A stretch of DNA of 64,000 bases from Physcia stellaris (taxonomy: Eukaryota; Ascomycota; Lecanoromycetes; Caliciales; Physciaceae), in assembly GCA_018902385.1 (NCBI GenBank), contig JABSSW010000004.1, forward strand, positions 930,001 to 994,000, read 5' to 3'. Made by a program: the position numbers and the translations under genes. Within the stretch, counting starts at the first letter, position 1; every line of letters starts with the position of its first letter. The notes beneath the pieces were generated by a model. The model did not search any database, had not been told where the DNA came from, and was given only the letters and a program-made list of their open reading frames with translations. Positions 47,051 to 58,309 of the stretch are shown here, piece by piece.

Positions 47051-47218
47051 CTACATCTTCAACTTATCTTCAATACCCTTGATTCGAATTTCGAAACCGT
47101 GAATTTCCGTATCTAGAGCCTCCATATTCTTCTTAGTCTGAAGATGATTGTTCTCCGCATCGATCCGGTCTCGCGCAGCCTCCTTCATGGTATCGAAGGC
47201 CTTGTCCGATTTTCCCAT
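47051..47218 (-). CDS. putative 55-residue coiled-coil microprotein or exon fragment
   Basis: An uninterrupted ATG-to-TAG frame of 55 codons. The peptide is almost wholly charged or helical, running MGKSDKAFDTMKEAARDRID at the start and GIEDKLKM at the end, with hydrophobic residues spaced like coiled-coil heptads (residues ~10-52). Codon choice and the lack of low complexity make it look more protein-like than its surroundings. It could be a standalone small protein or a leftover exon of a lost gene; no upstream exon could be supported. Function unknown. Confidence 0.4.
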   Translation of the reverse strand: MGKSDKAFDTMKEAARDRIDAENNHLQTKKNMEALDTEIHGFEIRIKGIEDKLKM

Positions 47219-48194
47219 GATGTCAGACTAGTCTTTGCTATCCTCGCCTCAAAGAGTTGTACCTAGTACTAAGCTCGGTATCCCATGCTCCGGTGTAGTG
47301 CTATTTCTGCCTTCCATGCATCACCAATTACATTTTCAATGCAACAAGCCGTGTACTCATCCTTGGCACGGAGTGATTGAATATAAGATGAAGAAGACAT
47401 CATCTTCAGATTGCTTTCCAAGTCGGATAATCGTAGGTCTGTCGGGGGATATCACAAGGAAAGATGTTTCACAGAGAATCAGGACGACTTAGTACCAGGC
47501 CATGGGATACAGCTGATTGGGCCATTGGCTCTACACCTGGCTTGGAGGAGTTGGTCGATTCAAATTCCTTGATGAAATATGTACGTCTTGCAAATGTATT
47601 GACTGCCATATTGAACGAAACAGCACCGTCGCTGAAGGTTTAAGTGTAATGTAGTAGAGTTAGTTGTGATACATCTCAGGGGTGTTGCGAAGGCAACTTC
47701 CGGTCCTCGGTGAGCTCGGGTGTTTGAAAATCAACCCTAGGTAGCCCTTATCGATAGTCTATCGATAAATCGGAACAGTTCCGAGGTTTGCACGCGAGGC
47801 ACGTACTCTAGTACGGAGTACTACGTGTATTTGGGGGTGTGCAAATAGGCGGTGCCTTTGGGTGAGGCGCACCCGCTACTATGATACGGTCGTAGGCAGG
47901 AAAGACGCAGTTGTCCCTGAGCTTTGTGTGACTTGCCTCTACACATTGCTCTTACTCTAGCGTACTGTCTGCCTAACACAAGGCTGAGCGCAAGAATCCT
48001 ACTTCACCCGCCGTCTTCGCCGCCTTTCTCGCAACCAGCTTCATGCATATCGTGAATCACTTATGAGCCTTTGAACTACGAAGCCTCTAGTTCGGACCCT
48101 CATCTCTCCACAGGCCTATGTCATAGCTACGGGCTTCGCACGTCCCGACCCCTACTGTCTTGTTGCTGGAAGATAGACTACCACAGGCGGCATA
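47219..48194. other. intergenic with hairpin cluster
   Basis: No gene seen. Contains the three inverted repeats at 47748-47827 and, near 48.0-48.19 kb, the promoter of the E2-like gene. Confidence 0.5.
47748..47827. repeat. three consecutive perfect inverted repeats
   Basis: Within 80 bp: TTATCGATA-GTC-TATCGATAA (47748-47768; 9-bp arms, two GATA cores each way); CGGAAC-A-GTTCCG (47771-47783; also a CGG-N7-CCG pair, the type bound by Zn2Cys6 dimers); and CACGTACTC...GAGTAC/TACGTG (47800-47827; nested arms GTACTC/GAGTAC and CACGTA/TACGTG). They are unrelated in sequence to one another. Confidence 0.85.
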
Positions 48195-50011
48195 ATGTCT
48201 GACGGGGGGATCCTTCGCATCACGCGCGTAAGCATGCTCCTACAAAGTTGCACTGAAGGCTAAAATGACTAGGAACTGGCAAGCATCCAAAAGACAGGCA
48301 ATGATCTATGTAGGTGGAGTGAAATTGGCATCTAACGGGAAGCTCACGGTTTCTACCTAGCCATCGCCGTTGCATGTCGCGAGTCGGACGTCCGTCAAGT
48401 CAGAGCTCTCATTGTAGGACCGTCAGTGATCAAAGTGACCCATAAATTTACAACAACTGAAATATAATCTAGGGCCGACACGCCGTACCAGTTTGGTTTC
48501 TTCGAGGTTCGTGACTCTCAATCTCTCTACATCATCATTACATCAACTCTGCCGTTTTGTCATTATGGGGTACAAGTCGCAGACGGTTGAGTGGTTTTTC
48601 CAAGTACTCCCATTCTAGAACGGCATGTTATTCAGACTTTCTGGATTAAATCATGGGTTCTCGCAGCCCCGACCAAGCCTAGCTTGATGGTCTGTACTGT
48701 AGCAGAATTCGCGAAAGCTAATTGCCAATACAGTTCTCAATAGTGTTTCCCCAAGGTGACTGGGTGGTCCTCCCTCCAGTGAAACCAAGTATTGACAACC
48801 ATAGATTACCCAACAAACCCTCCTCAAGTGCAAGCCAAGACAACAAATGGTGGACGGACGCGCTTCAATCCAAACATATATGCCGGTGGAAAGGTATGCC
48901 TTTCGATCTTAGGAACATGGAGAGGGGAGCCCGGTGAAGAATGGTCTTCCGCCCAAGGGCTCGAGTCTATCTTGCTGTCTATCCAAAGTCTCATGTCCTC
49001 TAATCCTTTCGAGAACGAGCCCGGCTTCGAAAACGCAAACTCAAGCGAAGACAAGAAGCAACAGGCTCAGTACGTGGCAAAGGTACTGCTCGATCACCAA
49101 AGAAGATTATGCAATGTTGACATGCCACGTAGATCAGGCATGAAACCCTTAGATTATCGATTATAGAGCGAATGGAGGGCTATCTTGGTATTCACGAGGA
49201 CGGCACCATAGACGATTTCCCTCCGCTCGAACCAGAGATGAGGCTTCGTGATGAATTCGATGAAGAGCCAGATGACAATCAACCACCTTTCGAACCTTTT
49301 AAAGATCTTTGCAAGCGACGTTTCCTGTGGTACTACCATTCGTACATCCAGGCCATTGACCAAGCAGAGAAGGATGTGTGGGCAAACCAAAAATTCGAGC
49401 GAATGCCTTTTGAAGGTAATGCAAATGGTATGGATGGCAAGTTCAACTATCCAGAGCTCCGAAGGCGGATGGGGGTCATCATGGATGCCATGAAAAGGGA
49501 GATTGCTCATTGGGGAAAGGAAGGCGTGGTTCAAGTGCGGAAAGAGACCAGCCTCGCAGCCTATCTGGAGCGGCAAGTACAGCACATTGCGGAGCAGTAC
49601 AGGAAGAACGACAGCGTCACCATGGACATTGACTTGGAGAACAAAAACCCGTTTGTGTGGGTTTTGACTTACTTTGGGCGGCCGATGACACAGCTAGACG
49701 GTGGAATGTTCGTCATCAAGCTGTCCATCAGCCCGCGGTTTCCCGAGGAGCAGCCAAGAGTAGTCTTCGAAACACGAATGTTCCACCATCGGATATCGAG
49801 AGACGGTGTACTCTGTTACTTTCCACAGCGCCCGGAGGATATCAAATCGCACGTACAAGCAATCATCGAAGCCATTGAGGACACCGATCCCCCCTACGAC
49901 CCACGTACTCTGGTCCACCCCGAAGCGTCCAGGCTGTACTGGGGCTCTACGGAAGACAAGAAGCAATACAACCGGCAGCTACGACGTGCTGTTCAACGGA
50001 GTATGGAATGA
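48195..50011 (+). CDS. E2-like protein with two UBC folds (UBE2Z-like first domain)
   Basis: Seven exons: 48195-48227, 48273-48309, 48361-48421, 48473-48506, 48734-48755, 48805-49082, 49133-50011; 447 residues with consistent phases, several exons very short. Domain 1 (about 1-165) begins ILRITRELASIQK and has [18 protein letters not shown], then [20 protein letters not shown] with the catalytic cysteine at residue 94 and [18 protein letters not shown], as in the UBE2Z/BIRC6 class of ubiquitin-conjugating enzymes. Domain 2 (about 300-435) again resembles a UBC fold: [52 protein letters not shown] with a cysteine at residue 383 in the catalytic place. The linker is acidic ([16 protein letters not shown]). 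Intron 4 is 227 bp against about 50 for the others. Enzymatic activity of domain 2 is unproven. Confidence 0.9.
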
Positions 50012-51199
50012 TCGGTTGCCGCCGACTGCAGGCATTTGTAGGCATTTTCTACTTTCCATCACATGGCGTAATCACTATCGGGGAGCATGCGGCGATATAC
50101 CCCTTTCGTAACGGGCGTTGAAGGTAACAGAGACGCATGGGTAGAGTGTGTGCATTGATATTGTGCCATCAACCTATCAGCCTATTTTCTCTTGACAAGT
50201 TTCATATATACGAGGGTTGTTATTGCAGAGTATTCGTCCGCTTCTAAACCTTGGTCTTCCTCATGCAGAACGGCAGGGGATTTTGAAGGTGAGTCAGGTG
50301 ATCATCTTCCATTGCCGTGATCAGGGCGGGAGAATGCAGTGGCAAGAGATTGCCATCGTGTCCGATGATTATTTGCCTGCTTCGGGATGCATGTCTTGCT
50401 GCAGCTTCTCGCACTCGTGTCCGCCCCTTGCCCCATGCACGCAGGCACGATTTCCCGTAAGAAGTCTTGTCGGCGGAAGGATTACTCGGTAGAGTCTCGC
50501 CTCTTTCCGGGCGTAGTTGCCTTGTACGAGCATGCCCCTCTTACTTCCTGCTCCCTGAAGGCGTCCGGGGTAGAAGAGAGGTAGTTGATCTCGAGGATGG
50601 AGATACTTGATAAGCCTTTTGACCCTGAACGGCGGGTGTCGGCGGGAGCTATTCCGATTAGCGTGCCAAGCTTAATTTCTCTGGCCAATCCAGGTCAACC
50701 GTCCCACCCCCAATGCCAAAGTACTCGTACTTCTGCCAGTCAAAGTAATTTCCTTCGCTGCACCTCGTTGCAAGCATCACACGAAAACACCTCCGCTGCT
50801 CTAGAGATCCCAAAGGGATATTGTACCACTCCTCCCCCTGCACCGTCATTGCAGAGAGACCCCATTGCGCCTGGGGATCGAAGCCTTGTGTCACCCAGCA
50901 ACCCCCACGACACCTTTGTCCCAGGCGGAGAGAAACCCAACCACGCTCTAACCGTCGAAGGCCACAAGTCACGGACCCTACACAAACACGTGCACATATA
51001 CATCCTGGCGCCCGTATCACCTACCCAGGTTTTCACGACATCCCACCGCCGAAGGCGCTCCTCGTTGAGGAACACACCGACCCCATCTATCAACCTACAG
51101 GAAGCCCCATCCAACGGCTATCCAGGAGCCTCGTCCGGGCTGCCGGTCGACGGCTTCGCTCAGCCATTACCGCCCATACCTGGCACACCTGCGGCAGAA
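50012..51199. other. intergenic and probable long 5' leader
   Basis: The frame of the next gene stays open back to 50585, but this part has poor protein character and I place the start at 51200. The rest shows no gene. Confidence 0.5.
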
Positions 51200-52723
51200 A
51201 TGTCTCTGTCGCGATCACCGTCGCCTAACAGAGGCGGAGGCTGGTCGAGCCCGGGGCTCACAACACCATTCGACAATGTCAGTGGGAGGTCGAGTCCACG
51301 GAAACCCTATGGGGCTGAATTTCCTTTCAGCGCCAACGGAGGTGCAAGTAGCAGTAATGTAACGTGGGCCTCTGCACAAGCGAAGAGCGACGAAATCAAC
51401 GGTTATCCATCTTTCTCCACCAGAAACAACGGTTTCTTTTCAAGGAGTGCCAGAAGGTTATCGCACAGCCTTCCAAGCTTTACCAGAGGTCAGAAAACTT
51501 ATGCAGAAAAGGAGAAACTGGGGAGGGGACGGTACAATGAAGGCAGGATAAGACGAGTCTTGGCGCACATCGGCATGATAATATGGCGAATGAGGTTACG
51601 ATTTGTAATTGTACTTGGATTCTTGTTGGCTGTCATATTGTTTTATGCCACACGTGAGTCCTCGACAGGACTTCATCTGGTTTCTACTAACCGAGCTTTC
51701 TAGCTATGCACCGAGCGTATAGAAGAGCATCGTTACTGGGAGGTGGCAGCAAATATGTGATAATACTAGCGGCTAATCAAGGAGGAGGCGTGATGGAGTG
51801 GAAGGGGCCCCGAGAATGGGCAATCGAAAGGGACAGCGTCAAGAACAAAAAGAAGTACGCAAAAAAATGGGGCTATGATTTAGAGATCGTCGACATGAGC
51901 ACAAAGAAGCGATACGCTCACGAATGGCGGGAAAGCTGGGAGAAAGTGGACACCATTCGCAATTGCATGCGGAAGTATCCAAAAGCCGAATGGTAAAAAA
52001 GCACCTTTTGGCGGAAGATAGTCGAGATTGCTAATCGTCTTGTCTAGGTTTTGGTGGCTGGACCTGAATACCTTCATCATGGAACCCTCATACTCATTGC
52101 AGAAGCACATTTTCAATAATATAGCCGGCAATACATACCGGGACATCAACGTCTATAACCCGCTCAACATCAGCCATCCTTTCACGTCGCCGTACCTTGA
52201 CGAGGAGTCACGTTCAGCCAACGGTGACGGCCGGGCTTCCTCAATTGACCTGGTCGTCCCTCAGGACTGCGGTGGCTTCAACCTTGGGTCATTCTTCGTC
52301 CGCAGGAGTACCTGGACGGATCGACTTTTGGACATCTGGTGGGATCCAGTCGGGTACGAGCAAAAGCATATGGAGTGGGAGCACAAAGAGCAAGACGCTC
52401 TCGAACATCTATACATCCACCAACCCTGGATCAGACCACACACGGCCTTTATCCCGCAGCGAAAGATCAACAGTTTCCCCGTCGGAGCCTGTGGAGACAA
52501 CACAGACGACACGCACATACACTATAAAGAAGCTGATCGAGACTTTGTGGTCAACATGGCAGGATGCGAATGGGGACGGGACTGCTGGGGAGAGATGTAC
52601 AACTTCCGAGAGCTGAGCAACAAGCTTAATCGAACGCTATGGGAGAAGTTCAAGGACAGCATCAGTGCTGCTATTAAGAAGAGGAAAGAAAGCAAAAAGA
52701 CGGCAGATGAGAAGAAGTCGTGA
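51200..52723 (+). CDS. GT34 Golgi alpha-mannosyltransferase (Mnn10/Mnn11-like)
   Basis: Exons 51200-51653, 51704-51992 and 52048-52723; 472 residues, phases consistent. I start at MSLSRSPSPNRGGGWSSPGL, the familiar N-terminus of the fungal family. A Ser/Pro-rich cytosolic tail leads to a single membrane helix (RFVIVLGFLLAVILFYAT, about 133-151), giving a type II Golgi protein. The lumenal domain has KYVIILAANQGGGVMEWKG, GYDLEIVDM, EWFWWLDLNTFIMEP (metal/nucleotide-sugar site at the DxD position, here DLN), DCGGFNLGSFFVRRS and HMAGCEWGRDCW-like FVVNMAGCEWGRDCW. GT34 fungal enzymes of the Mnn10/11 group extend the alpha-1,6-mannan backbone of N-glycans in M-Pol II. Which paralogue this is cannot be settled by eye. 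Confidence 0.92.
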
Positions 52724-53910
52724 AAGTCTCGGCCAGTGACCGATGAACAACGGCTTGATTTCTGTGTCCATTGGGGAACGCGCGGTCAGGATCGCCCGGA
52801 GCCCTTTTACCCGTTCATCATGCAGTGGATGATTTCTGCTCTGGACAGGACTGTCGATTCGCAAGGGAGGTATATTACAAGGATAAATGGTACGCCTTTC
52901 TTGTGAGGCTTTTGATATCTGAAGGTTTGGAGTTGGCAAGACCGACGAGGAATGTGGGATCTCTGTATTCAATATTATCGCGTCGCGATACCTCACATGG
53001 ATATTTTATTTTCTCTATAGTAGAGTATAGAATTTGCTGTTAGGTACCTAATGCACGCCACCGACCTTGGGCCATGCTTATCAGAGACCGCAGAGGCTTG
53101 AAGGCTCGACTTGCTCAAGATTCCTATGACTCACAATAGTGTGCATCACTTACAGCTCACAGTCTCTTCAGTAGGGAGGCGCTTTACCACAATCAGCAGG
53201 CTAGAATAAGCGCTTGAGTCATCTGACTTCGCGACGGGCGTTTTGCTTGGACGCGTCTTCGCGACTCTGGAACATCTGATTGGCCTCCCTCTTTCCAACG
53301 ACATGACAGCCCACATCCAGCGGCTACACCATTACAAACCATCCACCCATCTGAATTACCTCCCGGAGATACGAAAATGGTACAGCCAATTAGACCAGCC
53401 TGTGAAGAAGTGGACATGGCTCTGGCGCCTGCTGTTGCGGCCCTGGTATGGGAAAGCAGCGAACCATCCCTGATGATGAGCTGCAGTGTCAAACCGTTGC
53501 GGTGGGGATTGTCTAGCGCTACTAATTTCGTGGAAGCCTGGAAGCTTGAGTCATGCTTTATTCAAGTTTGGAATGCTCATCGGCCTCCTCGGTGGTCGTT
53601 GTACGACATGCATCGCTGGAGAATGTCTAGCTTCGTGCCTTTTCTGCCTTCTTTCCAAGCCAGGTCGCTTTTGGTCTAAATTCCTGACAAGTGATGAATT
53701 CTGTTGACACAATTTTCCTCAGCTATTGTTGAATGCCTTCACGAAACCCGAGGACAATAGCACAATAACAATAGGTTTTTGAGCAGAGCAGATTCTTTTG
53801 TCGCATAACACCATTTAAGACCAAGTAAGAAAATTTACATTCGTAACTCCCACGTAAGCTAATCGGACTGCTCGAGCAGCAAAAGTTCCATCTCAGGATC
53901 CTGGGCAATC
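52724..53910. other. 1.2-kb intergenic region
   Basis: No gene seen; short open frames near 53.2-53.7 kb on both strands overlap and lack any recognisable domain. Confidence 0.45.
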
Positions 53911-56900
53911 ATGGCCTCAGCTTTCGAACAACCTTTCCAAAACCCTACACATCTTCCAACAACTACTCGGAATCCTCCCCGAATGCCTCTCTCGTCACCA
54001 ACTGAGGCAGAAATACTGTCGCCTACCTCACCAAGTACCTCCTACAGCCTTCCAAGGACGAGACAGCCTCAAAAGAGCCTAAATCAGGCGAGTACACCTA
54101 CCAACGCTCGGAAATTCTCTGTGCAAAAGCCACCGAAAGCTACCTCGCCCCGAAAGCAAAGCAAGTCGCCTAACAGAACCCGTTGGCCGGAGCTGAACGT
54201 CGTCACAAACTTCTCAAAGCCTCCAATATTAGCGAAACGTGCTGCAGATGCCAGCCTGGGGAGAACAAGAGACGCATTGGCGGGCACGGAGAATCAGGAA
54301 GCAGGTCAAAGTACAGTGCAACTGCAAAGCTACGCTGGAGATAAGCAAAATGCACATTCTTCAGCAAGTAATCAGCGCGTTAGCAAGGAAAGGAAAAGAG
54401 GTGGCTCTGACGGCCAGAGAAAAGTCCCCGAAGGACCTCATGTTGCTGAAGGAATCATGAAGGACACTGCAGGCCTTGGACTACAGGGCATCGACGAAGG
54501 GGGTAAAATGATACCTAGTGCAAATGACACGAAGGGACCAATACATGATTTGAAGCGAGCCCCAAGCAACGGAATAGAATTGTCACCTTCTGATCGGCTG
54601 GTTGCTATTGGCATTACTATCACGCCCACCTCACTTGCCGACCAGACAATGAGTCCCGAAGATACCAAACAGAGATCGCCCGGACTTGTCGTGCAGCATT
54701 TTGCACTCAACAAAGGCCCCCCATCTGCTCCATCCATCGTGGTAACACCTGCCAAACAGTCTTCCCCTTGGCCTACCCCTGTTCAGCAATACGTCGCTTA
54801 TCGGCCGCGACCCGTCTCCAGTGTTTACTCTCAAGTAACTCATCGAGGCCGGGCTACCGCGCAGCCGTCAACAACTCCTCCAGTACCACTACTCCTTGAC
54901 TCAACAAGGTATTCGAAGCAACGTAACGCCTTCGACCCGGCCATAAAACACGACGAGGGCCAATCTGCTTCGCGAGTGGTTTCTGGCTGTACCGTTTTCG
55001 AAGATAGTGAGAGCCCTCCAGCAGGTCTCAGAGAACGAGCATATTCTGGAGAGCCTCAGTTACTGCTGCTGACACGATTGAGCACAGATACGATAGCCAC
55101 AAAGCATCGTTCCCAGGGCTGGTGGAACTATCTCATATCTCCATTCTCTGCCAAGCCGAATGGAAACTTTAACTTCTTCAAAGACGGCGGTGATGAAGAT
55201 GCGCCTAATTCGCCTCACTCTAGTGAAGCTACCAAGATTGGGGAAGACGATTGCCGCCAAAGTCTTGGGAAGAAGGATAGCGTTTCTCCAGTCACTTCTA
55301 TATCTATCGGATCTGGAAGTCCACACACAAGTATATGGTCGGATACAAGTGGACGGGGAGTAGAGAGTGGACCGATCGGGCTTGCCTTCGATCACACACC
55401 GCGTGCGAGTGAAATTGTTAGGAATTGGCCAAGAGAGATCATTGGCACAGATCTCTCCGACCTTATTACGTCTCCAGAAGGCTTATTATCTCCTGAAGGA
55501 TTTGGCGCCGCGGCAGAGTACTATCAAGCATGCTTGCATGATCAGAATAGTCCCACACCCTATTTTGAATGTCAGAATCACACATGTTTCGCATGCTTTC
55601 AAGCTGGAGCGCTTAATGGTCGAGACCCTGACGGCACACGAGCGTTAGGTGATATCGCTGAGGAGCCGGGCGAGAGAGTAGCTTCATCGTCTGCAAAAGA
55701 CCTTACGTCAGAGAGTCCCGAAGCTGGTAGTCCAGAGAAGTTGAAGCCTACGGTGTTCCAACAAACCCCGGCAAACCGGTTCTCCGCAGCTTTCAAGGAG
55801 GTGGTTGATCAAACCGCGTTGAAAAGAAGACCAGTCAGCGAAGATACGGTCATTGAGGATATCGACACAACGCCAGCCATCGAAGAAGCTCATGTAGCAC
55901 CTGTACTCCGCGCTATGGCTCCGTTGCCTGCCCCTGTGGCCCACCTAACGGCAGAGAAACCCTCCTCTACCATCGCCCCAGAAAGCAGCCTGCGGCCTTC
56001 AAACGCTACGACTGATAATCCTGAGATAACCAGGAATCTACCGCAGAATTCAGAGCCTCGGAGACCTCAAGCTTCTGGGGGAACACCTCAGCAAGCCTCT
56101 GATCACCCCCAGTCTATCGATGGAAAAGGCCTCGAGCCTACATCACTAGTGGCCGAAGAGAGACCCAAGAAAAGATTTGTAGCTGTCGTACCATCAGAGC
56201 CATCTCAGCCAGTACCCGAACAATCATCCGTACCCCCATCGCGGTCGGCACTTTCAGTACAACGAGAGCTTCCTCCAGGACTTAATGAAATCCCCTTGAG
56301 TCAAACGGCCCCTGGCAATGACGGTAGGCCCGTCTATATCGTCAATCATTACCATGGAAATTATCGGCCGCCTCCAGCGGACGAGCCAGTAGCTGTGACT
56401 GATCTCTATCCACCTCCCAGACGTGTGCCTACGCTTCAAGAAAAGCAAGCAGCCGAGCCAGTAGAGAAGAAGGGTCCAGCATCTGGCCGCAAGGCTCGAG
56501 ATCGCTTGAAGCAACACAAACGCTCAAACAGTGACAAACCCAAAAAGAAAAAGAAATGCCTTTTGATCGCCATTGCAATTGGCTTAATACTTATGATTGT
56601 TTTGATACTGGCCTTAGCTCTGACTTTGACTCGCAAAGGTGATCAAATGCCGGTGCAGAGCCAATGGCTTAATATTACAGGCTTTCCTCCAATACCTACA
56701 GGTATATCGACAATCATTCAGCCTGATGCATCACATGAGCAATCAGGCTGCGTATCTCCAACAACTCTGTGGAGTTGCGCTTTGCCCAAAGAAGAGCAAG
56801 CTTCAGTAACACCCAATGACTCTGATCAACCCAATTTCAGAGTCGAGATCAGGTTCCAGAACGGTACCAACGCCAGTTTAGGCACGAATGCATCACTGAC

Positions 56901-57900
56901 CAAGCGCTCCGAAGAACGGGCCTCGAATGCAGTATCAGCTGGCAGCCTTGTGCGCCATCATCTGCTTCGACTGCGGGACTCCTTCTCAGACTCGCTTTTC
57001 ACCCCATCGCCTGCACCACCAAGTTTCGAAGATCAAGCATTCCTTGGCAATACTACAGATGAGATCGCCGCTCCTTTCGCGGGCGAATTCACGCCATTTT
57101 TCATGAGCTTCGTGTCAGCCCAGAAACTGCCAGCTTCTCGATTGCTCAAAAGAGCATCGCGCACAAATTCGTCGGATTCGGACACTACAGACCCCTTTCC
57201 GGATATTACCGCGGGCTTTCCTCCACCTGATAACAACCCAGACGGCACAGCTGCATCCGCCGCGCTTCTGCCCTTTCCATCGGCACAACCCTTGCGTTTA
57301 TTCAATCGAGGGTTACCGACAGAGCACTACGGATTTTACACCTACTTCGATCGTTCTATTTTCCTCAAATCAACCGCCCTCCTCGACGACGCGCAGGGCA
57401 CCGGTGAAGTCCCCGACGACGAGAACGGCGGAGCCGAAGAGACGGCTGCTACCGTCCGCTGCACCTGGGCTCAGACTCGCTTTCTGGTTCAGATCTGGAC
57501 CAACAAAGGTGGCTCGGTTTCTCTGCTTCCATCCAGTAATTCTTCAGCCTCAAGCACACGAGGCGGGAATCCTAAGAATCTCACCGCTTCCTCGGCAAAT
57601 GACTTCGATCGCCCTGGCTCTTTCCCGTATCCGGTGTCGATTTCGTTGGATAGACACGGAGGCGATATCCGCAAGAAGGTCATCTATTGCTATGGCATGG
57701 ATAACAGACAACATATCCTGCCAGACCGCAAGAAAGTGCAGCTCGAAGATAGGGCGTTTGGAGGCCATTTGGTCAACCCCGCGCTGGGGCCTTTTGGGAA
57801 TGTGAATGTTAGTGTCAGTGATGGCGGGCCGGGGGGCATCGATGGTGGTACCGGTGGCTGTACGTGTCTTTGGAAGAATTGGAATGGGGCTGGTTCTTGA
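53911..57900 (+). CDS. long single-pass membrane protein, conserved fungal family
   Basis: One intronless frame of 1329 codons. Residues 1-~880 are Pro/Ser/Thr-rich and mostly disordered, presumably cytosolic. A basic stretch (KPKKKKKC) precedes a single helix at about 883-907 (LLIAIAIGLILMIVLILALA). The ~420-residue C-terminal part is probably lumenal or extracellular: SQWLNITGFPPIPTGIST, SGCVSPTTLWSCALPKEEQ, NFRVEIRFQNGT, EHYGFYTYFDRSIFLKS, VRCTWAQTRFLVQIWTNKGG and a cysteine pair in GGTGGCTCLWKNW, with many N-x-S/T sequons. From memory, homologues in Aspergillus carry the label glycoprotease family protein, but I see no peptidase motif and do not endorse that. It could be a wall-associated or endomembrane protein. 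Function unknown. Confidence 0.85.
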   Translation: MASAFEQPFQNPTHLPTTTRNPPRMPLSSPTEAEILSPTSPSTSYSLPRTRQPQKSLNQASTPTNARKFSVQKPPKATSPRKQSKSPNRTRWPELNVVTNFSKPPILAKRAADASLGRTRDALAGTENQEAGQSTVQLQSYAGDKQNAHSSASNQRVSKERKRGGSDGQRKVPEGPHVAEGIMKDTAGLGLQGIDEGGKMIPSANDTKGPIHDLKRAPSNGIELSPSDRLVAIGITITPTSLADQTMSPEDTKQRSPGLVVQHFALNKGPPSAPSIVVTPAKQSSPWPTPVQQYVAYRPRPVSSVYSQVTHRGRATAQPSTTPPVPLLLDSTRYSKQRNAFDPAIKHDEGQSASRVVSGCTVFEDSESPPAGLRERAYSGEPQLLLLTRLSTDTIATKHRSQGWWNYLISPFSAKPNGNFNFFKDGGDEDAPNSPHSSEATKIGEDDCRQSLGKKDSVSPVTSISIGSGSPHTSIWSDTSGRGVESGPIGLAFDHTPRASEIVRNWPREIIGTDLSDLITSPEGLLSPEGFGAAAEYYQACLHDQNSPTPYFECQNHTCFACFQAGALNGRDPDGTRALGDIAEEPGERVASSSAKDLTSESPEAGSPEKLKPTVFQQTPANRFSAAFKEVVDQTALKRRPVSEDTVIEDIDTTPAIEEAHVAPVLRAMAPLPAPVAHLTAEKPSSTIAPESSLRPSNATTDNPEITRNLPQNSEPRRPQASGGTPQQASDHPQSIDGKGLEPTSLVAEERPKKRFVAVVPSEPSQPVPEQSSVPPSRSALSVQRELPPGLNEIPLSQTAPGNDGRPVYIVNHYHGNYRPPPADEPVAVTDLYPPPRRVPTLQEKQAAEPVEKKGPASGRKARDRLKQHKRSNSDKPKKKKKCLLIAIAIGLILMIVLILALALTLTRKGDQMPVQSQWLNITGFPPIPTGISTIIQPDASHEQSGCVSPTTLWSCALPKEEQASVTPNDSDQPNFRVEIRFQNGTNASLGTNASLTKRSEERASNAVSAGSLVRHHLLRLRDSFSDSLFTPSPAPPSFEDQAFLGNTTDEIAAPFAGEFTPFFMSFVSAQKLPASRLLKRASRTNSSDSDTTDPFPDITAGFPPPDNNPDGTAASAALLPFPSAQPLRLFNRGLPTEHYGFYTYFDRSIFLKSTALLDDAQGTGEVPDDENGGAEETAATVRCTWAQTRFLVQIWTNKGGSVSLLPSSNSSASSTRGGNPKNLTASSANDFDRPGSFPYPVSISLDRHGGDIRKKVIYCYGMDNRQHILPDRKKVQLEDRAFGGHLVNPALGPFGNVNVSVSDGGPGGIDGGTGGCTCLWKNWNGAGS

Positions 57901-58309
57901 GAGGCTACGCCGGATTGGGGGGATATGATTGATGTGGTTTGGAACGGATCACGATCCGGATGCGTAGATAATGCGAAAAGGAGCTTCCTCTCCAGGGTTG
58001 ATTGATTTCACAGTTCATTGGCTCCATCGTCTAGGTGTTGAGATGAAGATTCGCATCTTATCTTCTCTCTCTTTCTTTCTTCCCTCTCTTATTTCGAGTC
58101 GTCCGGAAGGTAAATGCGATGGGCGTTCTAACATTTCTCGTAGAGTCGGCTCTCGAAGCTGAAGATTTTGGGGGATGGCTCAAGAGCTTGGTTCGGCCAG
58201 GGTCCCGTTTGGTTTTCGGGAAAGCGGAAATCTAATGTAGCGAAGGATGGAGAAGCAAAGGCTTGATGCCAAGCCGATATACCGATTACATAAGCAATAG
58301 GGATCGTCA
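57901..58309. other. 3' flank and boundary to AT-rich block
   Basis: Normal-composition DNA, probably the 3' UTR of the preceding gene. Composition changes abruptly near 58.31 kb. Confidence 0.5.

Noticed and set aside
50585-51199. N-terminal extension of the GT34 protein
   Set aside because: The open frame continues, but the family normally starts at MSLSRSPSP and the upstream translation is low-quality.
53911-57900. Glycoprotease activity of the long membrane protein
   Set aside because: The label is remembered from database names, but no metal-binding or catalytic protease motif is visible.
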